A DNA stretch of 47,555 nucleotides from a bacterium (GCA_026709815.1 JAPOSH010000044.1:1-47555); one strand, 5' to 3'. Shown: positions 25,792 to 34,042, counted from the first letter of the stretch. Translations and numbers: made by a program. Notes: generated by a model from the letters alone, not told the origin.

Positions 25792-26742
25792 ATGACTGAG
25801 ACCGGCGAGCGCCTGCTGAGCTCCGAGGAACTGGCCAAGCTCAGCCAGCCGCCCCGAGCCGATCTGGCCGACGCGCTGGCCGAGGGCCCCGAGGCCGCAG
25901 TCAAGACCTTTCGGCGCATCGACCGGGCCTATCGGAACTTCATCGACGGGTTCGGAGCGTGGGTCGCCCAGACCCAGGCGTTCGCAGCCGAGCGCTACGG
26001 CGCTGACGGCCTGGAGCGGTTGGTCTCGGCCGACGACGCCTACCGGTCGGTGCTCTTGCACTCGCTGACCGATGAGGACATCACCGGCCGCCACCAGAGC
26101 GATCGGGCTGACCGCATTGCCGGGCTGATCGATCAAGGCGACCACCAGGCCGCGCTGGCCGCTTTCGATGCCTTGGAGGCCAGCTATCGCCGGATCCACG
26201 ATGTGGAGCGCGACCGGGTGGCCTCGGTGCTGTCACAGGTGTACCGGGCCTGGGGTCCCGACGTGCTGGAGGCGAGCATCCGCTTCGCCGGCGAGCAGAC
26301 GCTGCTGGGATGGATGCCCCACGATGTGGTCCGACCGGCCGAGGTGCGGGTCCGCCAGTGGGCCGCCATGCAGAAGGGCAATTTCGCCGACATCACGGTG
26401 GAAGAGACCGACGACGCTTTCGTGATCACCGTCCACCTGTGTGGCACGTGCGGGCGCCAAGTGTCGGACGGCTGTTACGGCGAGACCATGAACCTGGCGG
26501 TGGTGGCCGAAGACCATCCCCTCACCTTCGGCCAAGGTCCCGCCCCCATCTACCGAACCCACGTGTCGGTGATGCACTTCATCGTGCCGATGGAGCGTAC
26601 CGAGGTGCCGTGGCCGGTGGTCCAGTGCCCTGCGGGGATGGACGCGGGGCCCTGTCGGATCATGCTCTACAAGAACCCGGCGGCCACCCCGCCGAAGGCG
26701 TATGAGTTCGCGGCTGGCGCTTTGGCTGCTGGGAGCGGATGA
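25792..26742 (+). CDS. Unrecognised soluble protein with conserved-looking Cys motifs
   Basis: 316 residues, MTETGERLLSSEELAKL. No signal peptide or membrane segment. The N-terminal 170 residues are helical and acidic ('RIDRAYRNFIDGFGAWVAQTQAFAAERYGADGLERL'). The C-terminal part has a beta-rich look with 'VTVHLCGTCGRQVSDGCYGETMN' and 'VVQCPAGMDAGPCRIMLYKNP', five Cys and a His that could hold a metal or cluster. I do not recognise the family. The start follows a leaderless-type -10 box. The last three codons overlap the tRNA-Gly gene on the other strand. Confidence 0.75.
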   Translation: MTETGERLLSSEELAKLSQPPRADLADALAEGPEAAVKTFRRIDRAYRNFIDGFGAWVAQTQAFAAERYGADGLERLVSADDAYRSVLLHSLTDEDITGRHQSDRADRIAGLIDQGDHQAALAAFDALEASYRRIHDVERDRVASVLSQVYRAWGPDVLEASIRFAGEQTLLGWMPHDVVRPAEVRVRQWAAMQKGNFADITVEETDDAFVITVHLCGTCGRQVSDGCYGETMNLAVVAEDHPLTFGQGPAPIYRTHVSVMHFIVPMERTEVPWPVVQCPAGMDAGPCRIMLYKNPAATPPKAYEFAAGALAAGSG

Positions 26743-26806
26743 CCGGGCTCGAACCGGCGACCTACACCTTGGCAAGGTGTCGCTCTCCCAACTGAGCTAC
26801 ATCCGC
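26734..26806 (-). tRNA. tRNA-Gly (GCC)
   Basis: Minus strand: acceptor GCGGATG/CATCCGC, D-arm GCTC/GAGC, anticodon stem ACACC/GGTGT with loop TTGCCAA (anticodon GCC), T-arm CCGG-TTCGAGC-CCGG. CCA is not encoded. Its 3' end overlaps the convergent CDS by nine bases. Confidence 0.95.
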
Positions 26807-26854
26807 AGGAGGCCACAGCATAGCAAGCTGTCACCGGACGCCCACAGCAATAGC

Positions 26855-27463
26855 TCAACCGCCACCGCCGGCCGACTCCAGCAGGGCTGCGGCCCTCGGG
26901 TTCATCGCCAAGTCTTGGGCGATGAGGCGGGCCGATGGGCTCATTTTGGCCATGGTCTTGGCCAGCACTTCGGCCATGTGGGCGTCGCCGAGCTTGTCGG
27001 CTAGCTCATCGAACTGGGTTTGGAGGAAGACCAGGCAAAGGGCGTCCTCGTGGGTCTGCACCCGGGGGTCGGCGGCCAAGCCCTTCTTGGCCACGATGGC
27101 CGACACATCGGATGCGAAAGCCTCGTCGTAGCCCACCGAGATGACGATTTCGGCCACGTCGGCGGCGTGGCGCTTCGCTTGGGCGGTGCGCCAGCGCAGG
27201 TAGCCGGCCCGGCCCTCGGGATAGTCCGATCGGGGCAGCAGCCAGCGCCGCAGGTGGTGGGCCCGCGCCGCCACCAGCTGGGCATCATCGGCCTCGGAGT
27301 CGAGACGCTGTACCCACTGCGTCATCAACTCGGCATGGGCCTGCTCTTTGGGTCGGACTCGGCCGCCGATTCGGATGGTGTGGGGATCGCCAGCGTTGGC
27401 CGCATCGATGGCCGCCAATGCGGCCTGCAGCCGGTCGCCAGAGGTCACGGCATCGGTGGGCAT
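26855..27463 (-). CDS. DUF4202 family protein
   Basis: 202 residues. 'AIDAANAGDPHTIRIGGRVRPKEQAHAELMTQWVQRL' and 'ARAHHLRRWLLPRSDYPEGRAGYLRWRTAQAKRHAADVAEI' are diagnostic of DUF4202, with the conserved HH and 'YPxGRAGYLRWR' features. An HD-like metal-dependent fold has been suggested by such patterns, but no function is established. It is last in the run fpg, membrane protein, 75-residue protein, DUF4202. Confidence 0.87.
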   Translation of the reverse strand: MPTDAVTSGDRLQAALAAIDAANAGDPHTIRIGGRVRPKEQAHAELMTQWVQRLDSEADDAQLVAARAHHLRRWLLPRSDYPEGRAGYLRWRTAQAKRHAADVAEIVISVGYDEAFASDVSAIVAKKGLAADPRVQTHEDALCLVFLQTQFDELADKLGDAHMAEVLAKTMAKMSPSARLIAQDLAMNPRAAALLESAGGGG

Positions 27464-27471
27464 CGCCGGGT

Positions 27472-27699
27472 TCAGGAGTCAGCAGGCAGACGCAAGTCCA
27501 CCCTCAGGACAAGAAACCCGTCCTCAATGGCGCCGACGGCATCGCCGATGACGGCGAAGTCCTGGAAGTCCTCCTGGGCTCGGCGGATGAACAGAGTCCG
27601 CTCTTCGCCCCCCACCGGCGGCAGCGGGCGGCTCCTCACCGCCTCAGCCCGCTCCCGGAACCGGTTTATCATCGCGTCCACGTCCAGCTCGTCAGCCAT
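27472..27699 (-). CDS. Small conserved hypothetical protein (75 aa)
   Basis: The ATG at 27699 (MADELDVDAMINRFRERAEAV) overlaps the TGA of the previous gene (TGATG); the track start, one codon earlier, is a TTG. It is helical with 'VGGEERTLFIRRAQEDFQDFAVIGDAVGAIEDGFLVLRVDLR', which looks like a small acidic alpha/beta protein. Family not recognised. The gene overlap and 8-base gap to DUF4202 support a real operon member. Confidence 0.7.
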   Translation of the reverse strand: MADELDVDAMINRFRERAEAVRSRPLPPVGGEERTLFIRRAQEDFQDFAVIGDAVGAIEDGFLVLRVDLRLPADS

Positions 27700-28055
27700 C
27701 AACCGAGCGTATCTTCTGATCCGGCGCTGTTCGGCGAATCTTCCCGGTCCGGGTGAGCGGTGTCGCCCGTTCGCACCCAGTAGACGAACGTGCCCAGCAG
27801 TGCGATCACCGCCACCGCGATCAGCAGCGCCATCACCAGCCGGATTTCGTCGTCGGAGTCAGACGGCGCGGCCAAGGCCCCGTTTTCGGGCCGATCGGAT
27901 TGGGCCGCCGAGTCAAACAGATCGGAAGCCTCGGCCACATGAGCGGGGGCGACCGTCCCCCACACGACCGCCAGGAACAGCACCCCGAGCAACAGCCGCT
28001 TCAAATGCACTGTTCTCAGTCTCGCGCGGTGCCCGATCCCAGCAGAGTCGGTCAT
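27699..28055 (-). CDS. Small exported/membrane protein
   Basis: 118 residues from the ATG at 28055 (MTDSAGIGHRARLRTVHLKRLLLGVLFLAVVW), chosen because it overlaps the fpg stop (ATGA); the longer track ORF runs through fpg. It has an N-terminal signal-like helix, an acidic spacer, and a second helix ('LVMALLIAVAVIALLGTFVYWV') with an acidic C-terminal tail. It is probably a two-helix membrane protein. Function unknown. Confidence 0.7.
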   Translation of the reverse strand: MTDSAGIGHRARLRTVHLKRLLLGVLFLAVVWGTVAPAHVAEASDLFDSAAQSDRPENGALAAPSDSDDEIRLVMALLIAVAVIALLGTFVYWVRTGDTAHPDREDSPNSAGSEDTLG

Positions 28056-28849
28056 CGCTGATGCCGAGGACAAGAGTAAGTGGTGCGCCCGCCGATGGTC
28101 CGCCGGTCCAGCAGCTCGCCGTCTCGGGGACAGGAGCCGCCCCGGACTCGGGCCAAGTGGAGGTCGCCGGTGTGCGAGCCGCCCCGCTCGGCCAACTCGG
28201 CCGTCGTCGAGCGGATGGCCTCGGCCAGCTGCTTCTGCTCGACCTCGTCGAGAGACCGGGCCTCGCGAGCCGGGTCCAGCCCGGTGCGCCACAGGATCTC
28301 GTCAACCAGCAGGTTGCCCAACCCGGCCACCCGCCGCTGGTCCAGCAGTCGGGCTTTCAGCGCATTGCGGCCCCCTTCCAAAGCGGCGGCCAACTGCTCA
28401 TCAGCCACCTCGAAGGCATCAGGGCCGAGTCGGGAGTCATCGGGGTTCAGCTCCACGCCGCCCAGGCGGCGGGGATCGACCACCGCCAAGGATCCTTCGT
28501 CGTCGAAGCGCAGTTCGAAACGGCACCATTCGGGAAGAATCCGAGCGCTGGAGTACTCCAGCCTCTCAATTGCGGCGAGATCGTCCATCACCAGCCTGCC
28601 AGTCATGCCGAAGCGAAGGCCCAGCACCGCTCCGAGCCGTCCGTCGGGACCACCGAAGTCCATCATCAGGAGCTTGCCCGTCCGGCGCAACCCGGCAACG
28701 GTTTGGCCCGCCAATGCAAGATCCAGCGCACCAGCGTCGGCGCCTCCCTTTATGAACCAGTCGTCGGGGGCGCGAACCGCCGACACTGCGCGACCCACCG
28801 CAGCCGCTGCGGCCCGGCGGTAGTACTCGACCTCGATGATCTCAGGCAG
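28052..28849 (-). CDS. Fpg/Nei-family DNA glycosylase with probable CTG start
   Basis: The track ORF begins at 28798 and lacks the essential N-terminus. In the same frame the upstream bases encode (L)PEIIEVEYYRRAAAAAV, matching the Fpg start MPELPEVE with catalytic Pro2-Glu3. An in-frame TGA lies eight codons further up, and the only possible start between is a CTG at 28849, so the gene seems to use CTG. Length is then 265 residues, normal for Fpg. 'LRRTGKLLMMDF' holds the beta-elimination Lys, and 'LGNLLVDEILWRTGLDPAR' is the helix-two-turn-helix. The zinc finger is atypical: 'SCPRDG...SCPRHQ', with Asp and His where Cys normally stands. It repairs oxidised bases. Confidence 0.82.
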   Translation of the reverse strand: MPEIIEVEYYRRAAAAAVGRAVSAVRAPDDWFIKGGADAGALDLALAGQTVAGLRRTGKLLMMDFGGPDGRLGAVLGLRFGMTGRLVMDDLAAIERLEYSSARILPEWCRFELRFDDEGSLAVVDPRRLGGVELNPDDSRLGPDAFEVADEQLAAALEGGRNALKARLLDQRRVAGLGNLLVDEILWRTGLDPAREARSLDEVEQKQLAEAIRSTTAELAERGGSHTGDLHLARVRGGSCPRDGELLDRRTIGGRTTYSCPRHQR

Positions 28850-28900
28850 CGACCCCGACCTCTCGAGGCATCAGACGAGCACTGAGGTCTCCTCGAAACA

Positions 28901-30139
28901 TCAGGCGGACTCCGCGGTGGCTTGGTCGATTGCGCAAACAAGGTCGGCGACCACGTCGTCTCCGTGCTCCAGGCCCACCGACACGCGGATGGTGCCCGGG
29001 CCGATTTCCGCGGCCGCCAGCTCCTCGGGCGCCAGCCCGGCGTGGGTGGTGGACGCCGGATGGGCGACCAGCGTCTCGGGGCCGCCCAGCGACGTCGCCA
29101 CCTGGGCCAGCCTCACCGCATCGATGAATCGACTCCCCGCTTCCCCGCCTCCCGCGAGGTCGAAGGCCAGCAGCCCTCCGAACATCCTCATCTGCCGTTT
29201 GGCCAGTTCGTGCTGGGGATGGGAGGCCAACCCGGGGTAGCGCACCGTCTCCACTGCGGGATGATCCGACAGAGCCTCAGCCAACCGCTGGGCGGTGGCG
29301 CTCTGGCGCTCGAGGCGGACTCCCAGGGTGCGCAGGCCCCGCAGTCCGTTCATGGCGTCGAACGGCGCGGCGTTGGCCCCCTGCAAGACGGCGAACCCCC
29401 AAAGGGAGGCAACCAAATCGGCGCTGCCCGACACCACTCCCAGAGTGGCGTCGTTGTGGCCGCCGAGGCCTTTGGTGGCCGAGTGCAGGCTCAGATCCAC
29501 GCCGTAGTCCAGCGGCCGGGTGACGCACGGCGGGGCGAAGGTGGAGTCCACTGCGGTCAGCGGGCCCCGAATGGCCCCCAATTCCCCCAGATCAACCAGG
29601 TCGAGGCGAGGGTTCGCCGGGCTCTCGGCGAATACCAGCATGGTCCGGCCCGGTCGGACCGCAGCTTGGAACGCCCCTGCCTCAGTGCCGTCTACAAAGG
29701 TCACGTCGATCCCGAAGCGGGGGCACACCGCCTGCAGCAGGAACTGGGTGCCGGAGTAGAGCTGTTGCTGGGCCACGATGTGATCGCCCGAGGAGCACAA
29801 GCCGAGGATGACACAGGTCGCCGCGCCCATGCCCGACGCGAAGGCCCGCGAGGCCTCCGCCCCCTCCAGGACGGCCATGGCCTCCTCAAACGCGACCACG
29901 GTGGGATTGCCGTTGCGGGTGTAGTAGCGGCTCTCCGTCGGATCCAGCGCCATGCGCCGGCCGACCTCCAACGACGGAATGCGGAACGTGGTGGTGGGAA
30001 ACAGGGTCGGGGCCAGCTCAGCCCCGCCGGAGCGTCGTCCGGCTAAGACCGCCAGGGTGTCGGGATGGGAGAACCCTGCGGGGTCGGGGGCGGCAACCGC
30101 CTCCCGGCCTCGCACATCCCCGCCCGAATCAGCAGACAC
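28901..30139 (-). CDS. Cys/Met-metabolism PLP enzyme (MetB/MetZ-like)
   Basis: 412 residues from a GTG that overlaps the metX stop by 11 bases; the track start lies inside metX. The fold is the cystathionine gamma-synthase family: 'YYTRNGNPTVVAFEEAMAVLEGAE', 'DNSTFAPP'-like 'VDSTFAPPCVTRPLDYG', PLP Lys in 'LHSATKGLGGHNDATLGVV', and 'SLGGPETLVAHPASTTHAGL'. Coupled to metX it probably uses O-acetylhomoserine, as cystathionine gamma-synthase or as a direct sulfhydrylase. Sequence alone does not choose between these. Confidence 0.88.
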   Translation of the reverse strand: MSADSGGDVRGREAVAAPDPAGFSHPDTLAVLAGRRSGGAELAPTLFPTTTFRIPSLEVGRRMALDPTESRYYTRNGNPTVVAFEEAMAVLEGAEASRAFASGMGAATCVILGLCSSGDHIVAQQQLYSGTQFLLQAVCPRFGIDVTFVDGTEAGAFQAAVRPGRTMLVFAESPANPRLDLVDLGELGAIRGPLTAVDSTFAPPCVTRPLDYGVDLSLHSATKGLGGHNDATLGVVSGSADLVASLWGFAVLQGANAAPFDAMNGLRGLRTLGVRLERQSATAQRLAEALSDHPAVETVRYPGLASHPQHELAKRQMRMFGGLLAFDLAGGGEAGSRFIDAVRLAQVATSLGGPETLVAHPASTTHAGLAPEELAAAEIGPGTIRVSVGLEHGDDVVADLVCAIDQATAESA

Positions 30140-31385
30140 TGCTCGCCTCTTTTTCCAGGAAGTCCTTGATGGCCTGGCCCACCGCTTCGACCTCCAGCAA
30201 AAACCCATCGTGGCCGTGGGGGCTGTCCACCACCGTGTACACGCAGCGACCGCCTGCAGCCACCACCGCGTCGTGCAGCTCCCGCTGCTGGCGAGGCGGG
30301 TAAAGCGTGTCGCTGGAAATGCTCAGCGAAAGCACCGGCGAGGTGATTCTGGAGATGGCTCGGGCGATGCCGCCCCGGTCCCGGCCGATGTCGTGCAAGT
30401 CCATCACCCGGTTGAGCACCAGGTAGGTGTTGGCATCGAACCGGCGGACCAGCTTCTCCCCGTGATAGTCCAGGTACGACTCCACCTGGAACCGGTCCCA
30501 GGCGCCGTACACCGAGCGGACATCGAACAACTCCCGGCCGAAGCGGTCTTCGAACACCTCGTCGGACCGGTAGGTGATCTGGGCCAGGGAACGGGCGATG
30601 GCCAATCCGGCATGGGGTCCCTGGCCGGGCGGATTGTCGTAGTAGTCGCCTCCCCGCCAGTTGGGGTCCAGCGCCAGCGCGGTGCGGCCTACCGCCGACC
30701 AGCCGACCTGCTGGGCGCTGGCCGCCATGCAGCCGGCCAGCGCGCACACCGAGCCCACCCGGTCGGGGAACATCACCGCCCACTCCAAGGCCTGCATCGC
30801 CCCCATGGAGCCTCCCACCACGGTCAACCACCGCCCGATGCCAAGGTGGTCGGCCAGCCGGCGCTGGGTGCGCACGATGTCGCGCACCGTCACGGTGGGA
30901 AACGAAGAGCCGTAGGGGTCGCCGGTTCGGGGGTCGGGCGAGGACGGCCCGGTAGTGCCCTGACACCCGCCCAGCACATTGGCGCACACCACGTAGAGAG
31001 AATCGGTGTCCAGCGTCTTGGCCGGGCCTACCATCTCCCCCCACCAGCCGGGTGTGGGGTGGGCGTGGCCGGCGTCGCCCGAGACGTGCGAGTCGCCGGT
31101 GAGGGCGTGGCAGACCAGCACGGCGTTCGATCCGTCGGCGGCCAGTTCGCCCCAAGTCTCATAGGCCACGGTCACATCCCGGAGCGATCCACCGCCCTCG
31201 AGCTCAAAGGTGTGAGGGCGTTGCAAGGTGAAGAACCGGCGGTTGCCGCGAGGGTCACCGGGCCGCCACGCGCCGGTTACCGGCAGGTCGGCGGAATAGC
31301 CCCGAGGATGGGGCGCGGGAATTACGCCATCGGTGGTCGACGCGACAGGACTGCTCAAAGGCTTGCGGGTCTCGCTTGCCGGCAT
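30129..31385 (-). CDS. metX: Homoserine O-acetyltransferase
   Basis: 418 residues with AGGGAGG upstream. MetX makes O-acetylhomoserine from homoserine and acetyl-CoA, the activation step of methionine synthesis. The alpha/beta-hydrolase triad is visible: Ser in 'VVGGSMGAMQALEWA', Asp in 'SISSDTLYPPRQQ' and His in 'DSPHGHDGFLLE'. 'NAVLVCHALTGDSH' and 'NVLGGCQGTTGPSS' are family signatures. The first 30 residues are a poorly conserved extension. The DEAD-box gene ends 44 bases upstream, leaving no room for a SAM riboswitch. Confidence 0.95.
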   Translation of the reverse strand: MPASETRKPLSSPVASTTDGVIPAPHPRGYSADLPVTGAWRPGDPRGNRRFFTLQRPHTFELEGGGSLRDVTVAYETWGELAADGSNAVLVCHALTGDSHVSGDAGHAHPTPGWWGEMVGPAKTLDTDSLYVVCANVLGGCQGTTGPSSPDPRTGDPYGSSFPTVTVRDIVRTQRRLADHLGIGRWLTVVGGSMGAMQALEWAVMFPDRVGSVCALAGCMAASAQQVGWSAVGRTALALDPNWRGGDYYDNPPGQGPHAGLAIARSLAQITYRSDEVFEDRFGRELFDVRSVYGAWDRFQVESYLDYHGEKLVRRFDANTYLVLNRVMDLHDIGRDRGGIARAISRITSPVLSLSISSDTLYPPRQQRELHDAVVAAGGRCVYTVVDSPHGHDGFLLEVEAVGQAIKDFLEKEASSVC

Positions 31386-31429
31386 GGTCCTCCCTTCGCC
31401 TTGGGCTCAACCTTTTGCTCCCTGATCAC

Positions 31430-32596
31430 TCAGACGGGCTCAGCTACCGGATCCCATTGGTCGAGGGCGTCTAGGCGATCGTCGTTGGAGAACATCTCCA
31501 CGATAGGCAGGTCCAACGAGAGCCGGCGCTGAAGCCGCTTGACTTCGAGCTCCTCGTTCCAAAGCGACAACGTCACCGCCATCCCCTTCTCCCCCGCCCG
31601 GGCAGTGCGCCCCGAGCGGTGCAGATAGGTCTTGTGGTCGGGCGGCGGGTCGTAGTGAATCACCACGTCCACATCATCGATGTGCAGACCCCGGGCGGCC
31701 ACGTCGGTGGCCACCAGCGCCTGGATCTCGCCCGACGCGAATCGCTCCAGCGACCGCTCCCGGGCCTTTTGGCGCAGGTCGCCGTGGATAGGCTCGGCTC
31801 GCACGCTCTCCGCTTTCAGCTTGCGGCTGAGGCGGTCGCAACCGTGGCGGGTAGCGGAGAACACCAGTGTGCGCTTGGAGGCCTGGATAATGGCCGCGGC
31901 CACCTTGACCTTGTCCATCTCGTGCACGGCCACAAACCGGTGCTGCATCTCGTCCACCGTCACCTGCGGAGATTGAACCTCGTGGCGAACCGGGTTGTGC
32001 TGGTAACGACGGACCAGGGCGTCTACCACCCCGTCGAGGGTGGCGGAGAACAGCAAGGTCTGATGGCGGGAGTCCACATGGCGCAGGATCCACTCCACCT
32101 GGGGCAAGAAGCCCATGTCGGCCATGCGATCGGCCTCATCCACCACCACCATCTCCAGCTTGGCCACCGACACTGCCTTGCGGTCGATCAGGTCGATGAG
32201 GCGCCCGGGCGTGGCCACGATGATGTCCAGCCCGGATTTGATCTTGTTGATCTGGGCCTCCATCGGGGCACCGCCGTAGACCGGGGCCAGGTCGAGATCC
32301 CGGCATCGGGCCAGTGGATGGAGCTCTTCGGCCACCTGCACGGCCAGCTCCCGGGTGGGAACCAGTATCAGGCCGCGCACCCAATGGGAGTCGGCCCGGG
32401 ACAGATTCTCCACCAGGGGCAGGCCGAAAGCCAGGGTTTTTCCCGACCCGGTCTTGGCCTTGCCGCACACGTCTTTGCCGGCGAGGGCATCGGGGATGGT
32501 GAGGACTTGTATGGGGAATGGGGCGTGGATGCCCCGTTGGCTGAGCGCTGCCACCAGATCTGAGGCCACGCCCAATACGCGGAATTCTTCTGTCAT
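31430..32596 (-). CDS. DEAD-box RNA helicase
   Basis: 388 residues: a minimal two-RecA-domain helicase without a long tail. Motifs: Q-motif 'RGIHAPFPIQ', I 'GKAKTGSGKT', Ia 'PTREL', II 'VVDEADRM', III 'LLFSATL', IV-V 'LVFSATRHG' and 'ATDVAARGLHIDDVD', VI 'HRSGRTARAG'. The DEAD box is present as DEAD. It would unwind structured RNA in ribosome assembly or cold adaptation (inference). It is on the same strand as lgt and metX with short gaps. Confidence 0.95.
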   Translation of the reverse strand: MTEEFRVLGVASDLVAALSQRGIHAPFPIQVLTIPDALAGKDVCGKAKTGSGKTLAFGLPLVENLSRADSHWVRGLILVPTRELAVQVAEELHPLARCRDLDLAPVYGGAPMEAQINKIKSGLDIIVATPGRLIDLIDRKAVSVAKLEMVVVDEADRMADMGFLPQVEWILRHVDSRHQTLLFSATLDGVVDALVRRYQHNPVRHEVQSPQVTVDEMQHRFVAVHEMDKVKVAAAIIQASKRTLVFSATRHGCDRLSRKLKAESVRAEPIHGDLRQKARERSLERFASGEIQALVATDVAARGLHIDDVDVVIHYDPPPDHKTYLHRSGRTARAGEKGMAVTLSLWNEELEVKRLQRRLSLDLPIVEMFSNDDRLDALDQWDPVAEPV

Positions 32597-32685
32597 CTGT
32601 GATTCGGGCGGCGGAAGGAAGCGGAAATATCGCCAGCCCGCTTCCCCAGGATAACGGGTTTACCCGTCCGAGGAGATGTTTTTCG

Positions 32686-33504
32686 CTAACGTCTCGCCAG
32701 TTTCCGGCTCAGGATCCACATCGCCCTCGCCGCCACGACCCCAAAGCAGTAGGCCGCCGAGCCGATGATCAGCGCCAGCATCACCCAGATGTTGACCCGC
32801 ACCCCGGCCAGCTCGCTGGCGAAGTCCACCCGGATGAACTCGATCCACAGGCGTCCCAGGGAATAACCCAGCACATACAGCCCGAACAGCCGGCCCGGCT
32901 TCAGCGTGAAGCGCTTGGCGACCCACAGCAGGACCCCGACCAGCGCCAGGTTCCAGATGCATTCGTAGAGGAACGTGGGATGGAAGGTTTCTCGGTCGAG
33001 GTATTGGAATCGGCGATGCTCGGGGTCGATCTCCAGGGCCCAAGGCACGTCGGTGGGCCGCCCGTACAGCTCCTGGTTGAACCAGTTCCCCCATCGGCCG
33101 ATGGCCTGGCCCAGCGGCAGCGCCGGAGCCGCCGAGTCGGCGATGCCGGACAGCGGGATGCCTCTTCGGCGGGCGTATGCCCACACGACCAAAGCGGCGA
33201 CCATGACCGCGCCGGGTATGCCCAGGCCTCCCTCCCAGATCTGCCAGGTTTCTCCCCAGTTGCCCTCGTAGGTCTTCCAGTCGGTGACCACATGGTAGGC
33301 ACGGGCGCCGATCAGCCCGGCGATCACCGCCCACGCGGTGATGGAGCTGGCCAACTCTTGAGAGTGGCCCCGCTGGGTGAACCGCCGGGTGAAGAGCCAA
33401 GCGGCGGCAACCACACCGAGGGCGATCATCAAGCCGTAGGCCCGAAGTTCCAGAGAGCCGATCTCCAGACTGTCGGCGCCCGGACTGGGAATCGCTGCTG
33501 GCAT
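32686..33504 (-). CDS. lgt: Prolipoprotein diacylglyceryl transferase
   Basis: 272 residues from the ATG at 33504 (GGAG five bases upstream; the track uses the GTG one codon earlier). Lgt transfers diacylglycerol from phosphatidylglycerol to the lipobox Cys of preprolipoproteins in the membrane. About seven membrane helices. The Lgt signature is 'LGQAIGRWGNWFNQELYGRPTDVPW', with 'GARAYHVVTDW' (essential His) and 'HPTFLYECIWNL' also conserved. Confidence 0.95.
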   Translation of the reverse strand: MPAAIPSPGADSLEIGSLELRAYGLMIALGVVAAAWLFTRRFTQRGHSQELASSITAWAVIAGLIGARAYHVVTDWKTYEGNWGETWQIWEGGLGIPGAVMVAALVVWAYARRRGIPLSGIADSAAPALPLGQAIGRWGNWFNQELYGRPTDVPWALEIDPEHRRFQYLDRETFHPTFLYECIWNLALVGVLLWVAKRFTLKPGRLFGLYVLGYSLGRLWIEFIRVDFASELAGVRVNIWVMLALIIGSAAYCFGVVAARAMWILSRKLARR

Positions 33505-33574
33505 CACCGCTCCACTCTGCCACGCGACGGCGCCGATGGCTCAGCTCTGCTGCGGACGCGGCGCGTGAGCGGAT

Positions 33575-33580
33575 TAGATT
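33575..33580 (+). promoter_or_regulatory. -10 box (TAGATT), probable leaderless promoter
   Basis: TAGATT, six bases (CAGCTT), then ATG at 33587. Same hexamer and spacing as at 17412. Confidence 0.55.
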
Positions 33581-33586
33581 CAGCTT

Positions 33587-34042
33587 ATGACCGACAGCGC
33601 TCGACAAATTGAAAACCTGATATACACCTACGCTGAGCGGATCGACTCCGGAAACCTGGAGGGGGTGGCCGACCTGTTCGCCAACGGGCGGATTGTGGCT
33701 TCCCCCGGCGCGACGATGGAAACCACAGTGGCCGGGCGCGACGAGGTGCTGGAGATGTACCAGGGGTCCACCCGCATCCACCCTTGCGGCACCCCCCGCA
33801 CCAAGCACGTCACCACCAACGTCATCATCGAGGTCGACGACGACGCCGGCACAGCCGCGGCCCGGTCGTATTTCACCGTCTTCCAACAGCTCGACGACTT
33901 CCCGCTCCAGCCCGTCATCACCGGCCGCTACCACGACGCCTTCCACCGGATCGAAGGGGTGTGGTGGTTCGACCAGCGGACCATGCTGGTAGACCAGCTC
34001 GGCGACCTCAGCCGCCACCTGCTGTTCGAGTTGAAGCCGTGA
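33587..34042 (+). CDS. NTF2-like/SnoaL-type protein
   Basis: 151 residues with the cone-shaped NTF2-like pattern: 'RQIENLIYTYAERIDSGNLEGVADLFANGRIV', 'HVTTNVIIEVDDDAGTAAARSYFTVFQ', 'FHRIEGVWWFDQRTMLVDQLGDLS'. The family includes steroid isomerase and scytalone dehydratase-like enzymes and many with unknown ligands. The SDR gene begins 40 bases downstream, and such pairs often act on the same ketone or polyketide-like substrate. Confidence 0.88.
   Translation: MTDSARQIENLIYTYAERIDSGNLEGVADLFANGRIVASPGATMETTVAGRDEVLEMYQGSTRIHPCGTPRTKHVTTNVIIEVDDDAGTAAARSYFTVFQQLDDFPLQPVITGRYHDAFHRIEGVWWFDQRTMLVDQLGDLSRHLLFELKP

Noticed and set aside
27020-28885. 621-residue plus-strand ORF
   Set aside because: Antisense shadow of DUF4202 through fpg, with Pro/Arg/Ser-rich composition.
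31386-31429. SAM riboswitch before metX
   Set aside because: Only 44 bases between the helicase stop and metX; no room for a riboswitch.
29952-31532. 526-residue plus-strand ORF
   Set aside because: Antisense shadow of metX and its neighbour.
32654-32667. ACGGGT/ACCCGT hairpin after lgt as a terminator
   Set aside because: Stem of only 5-6 pairs and no T-run following on the minus strand.
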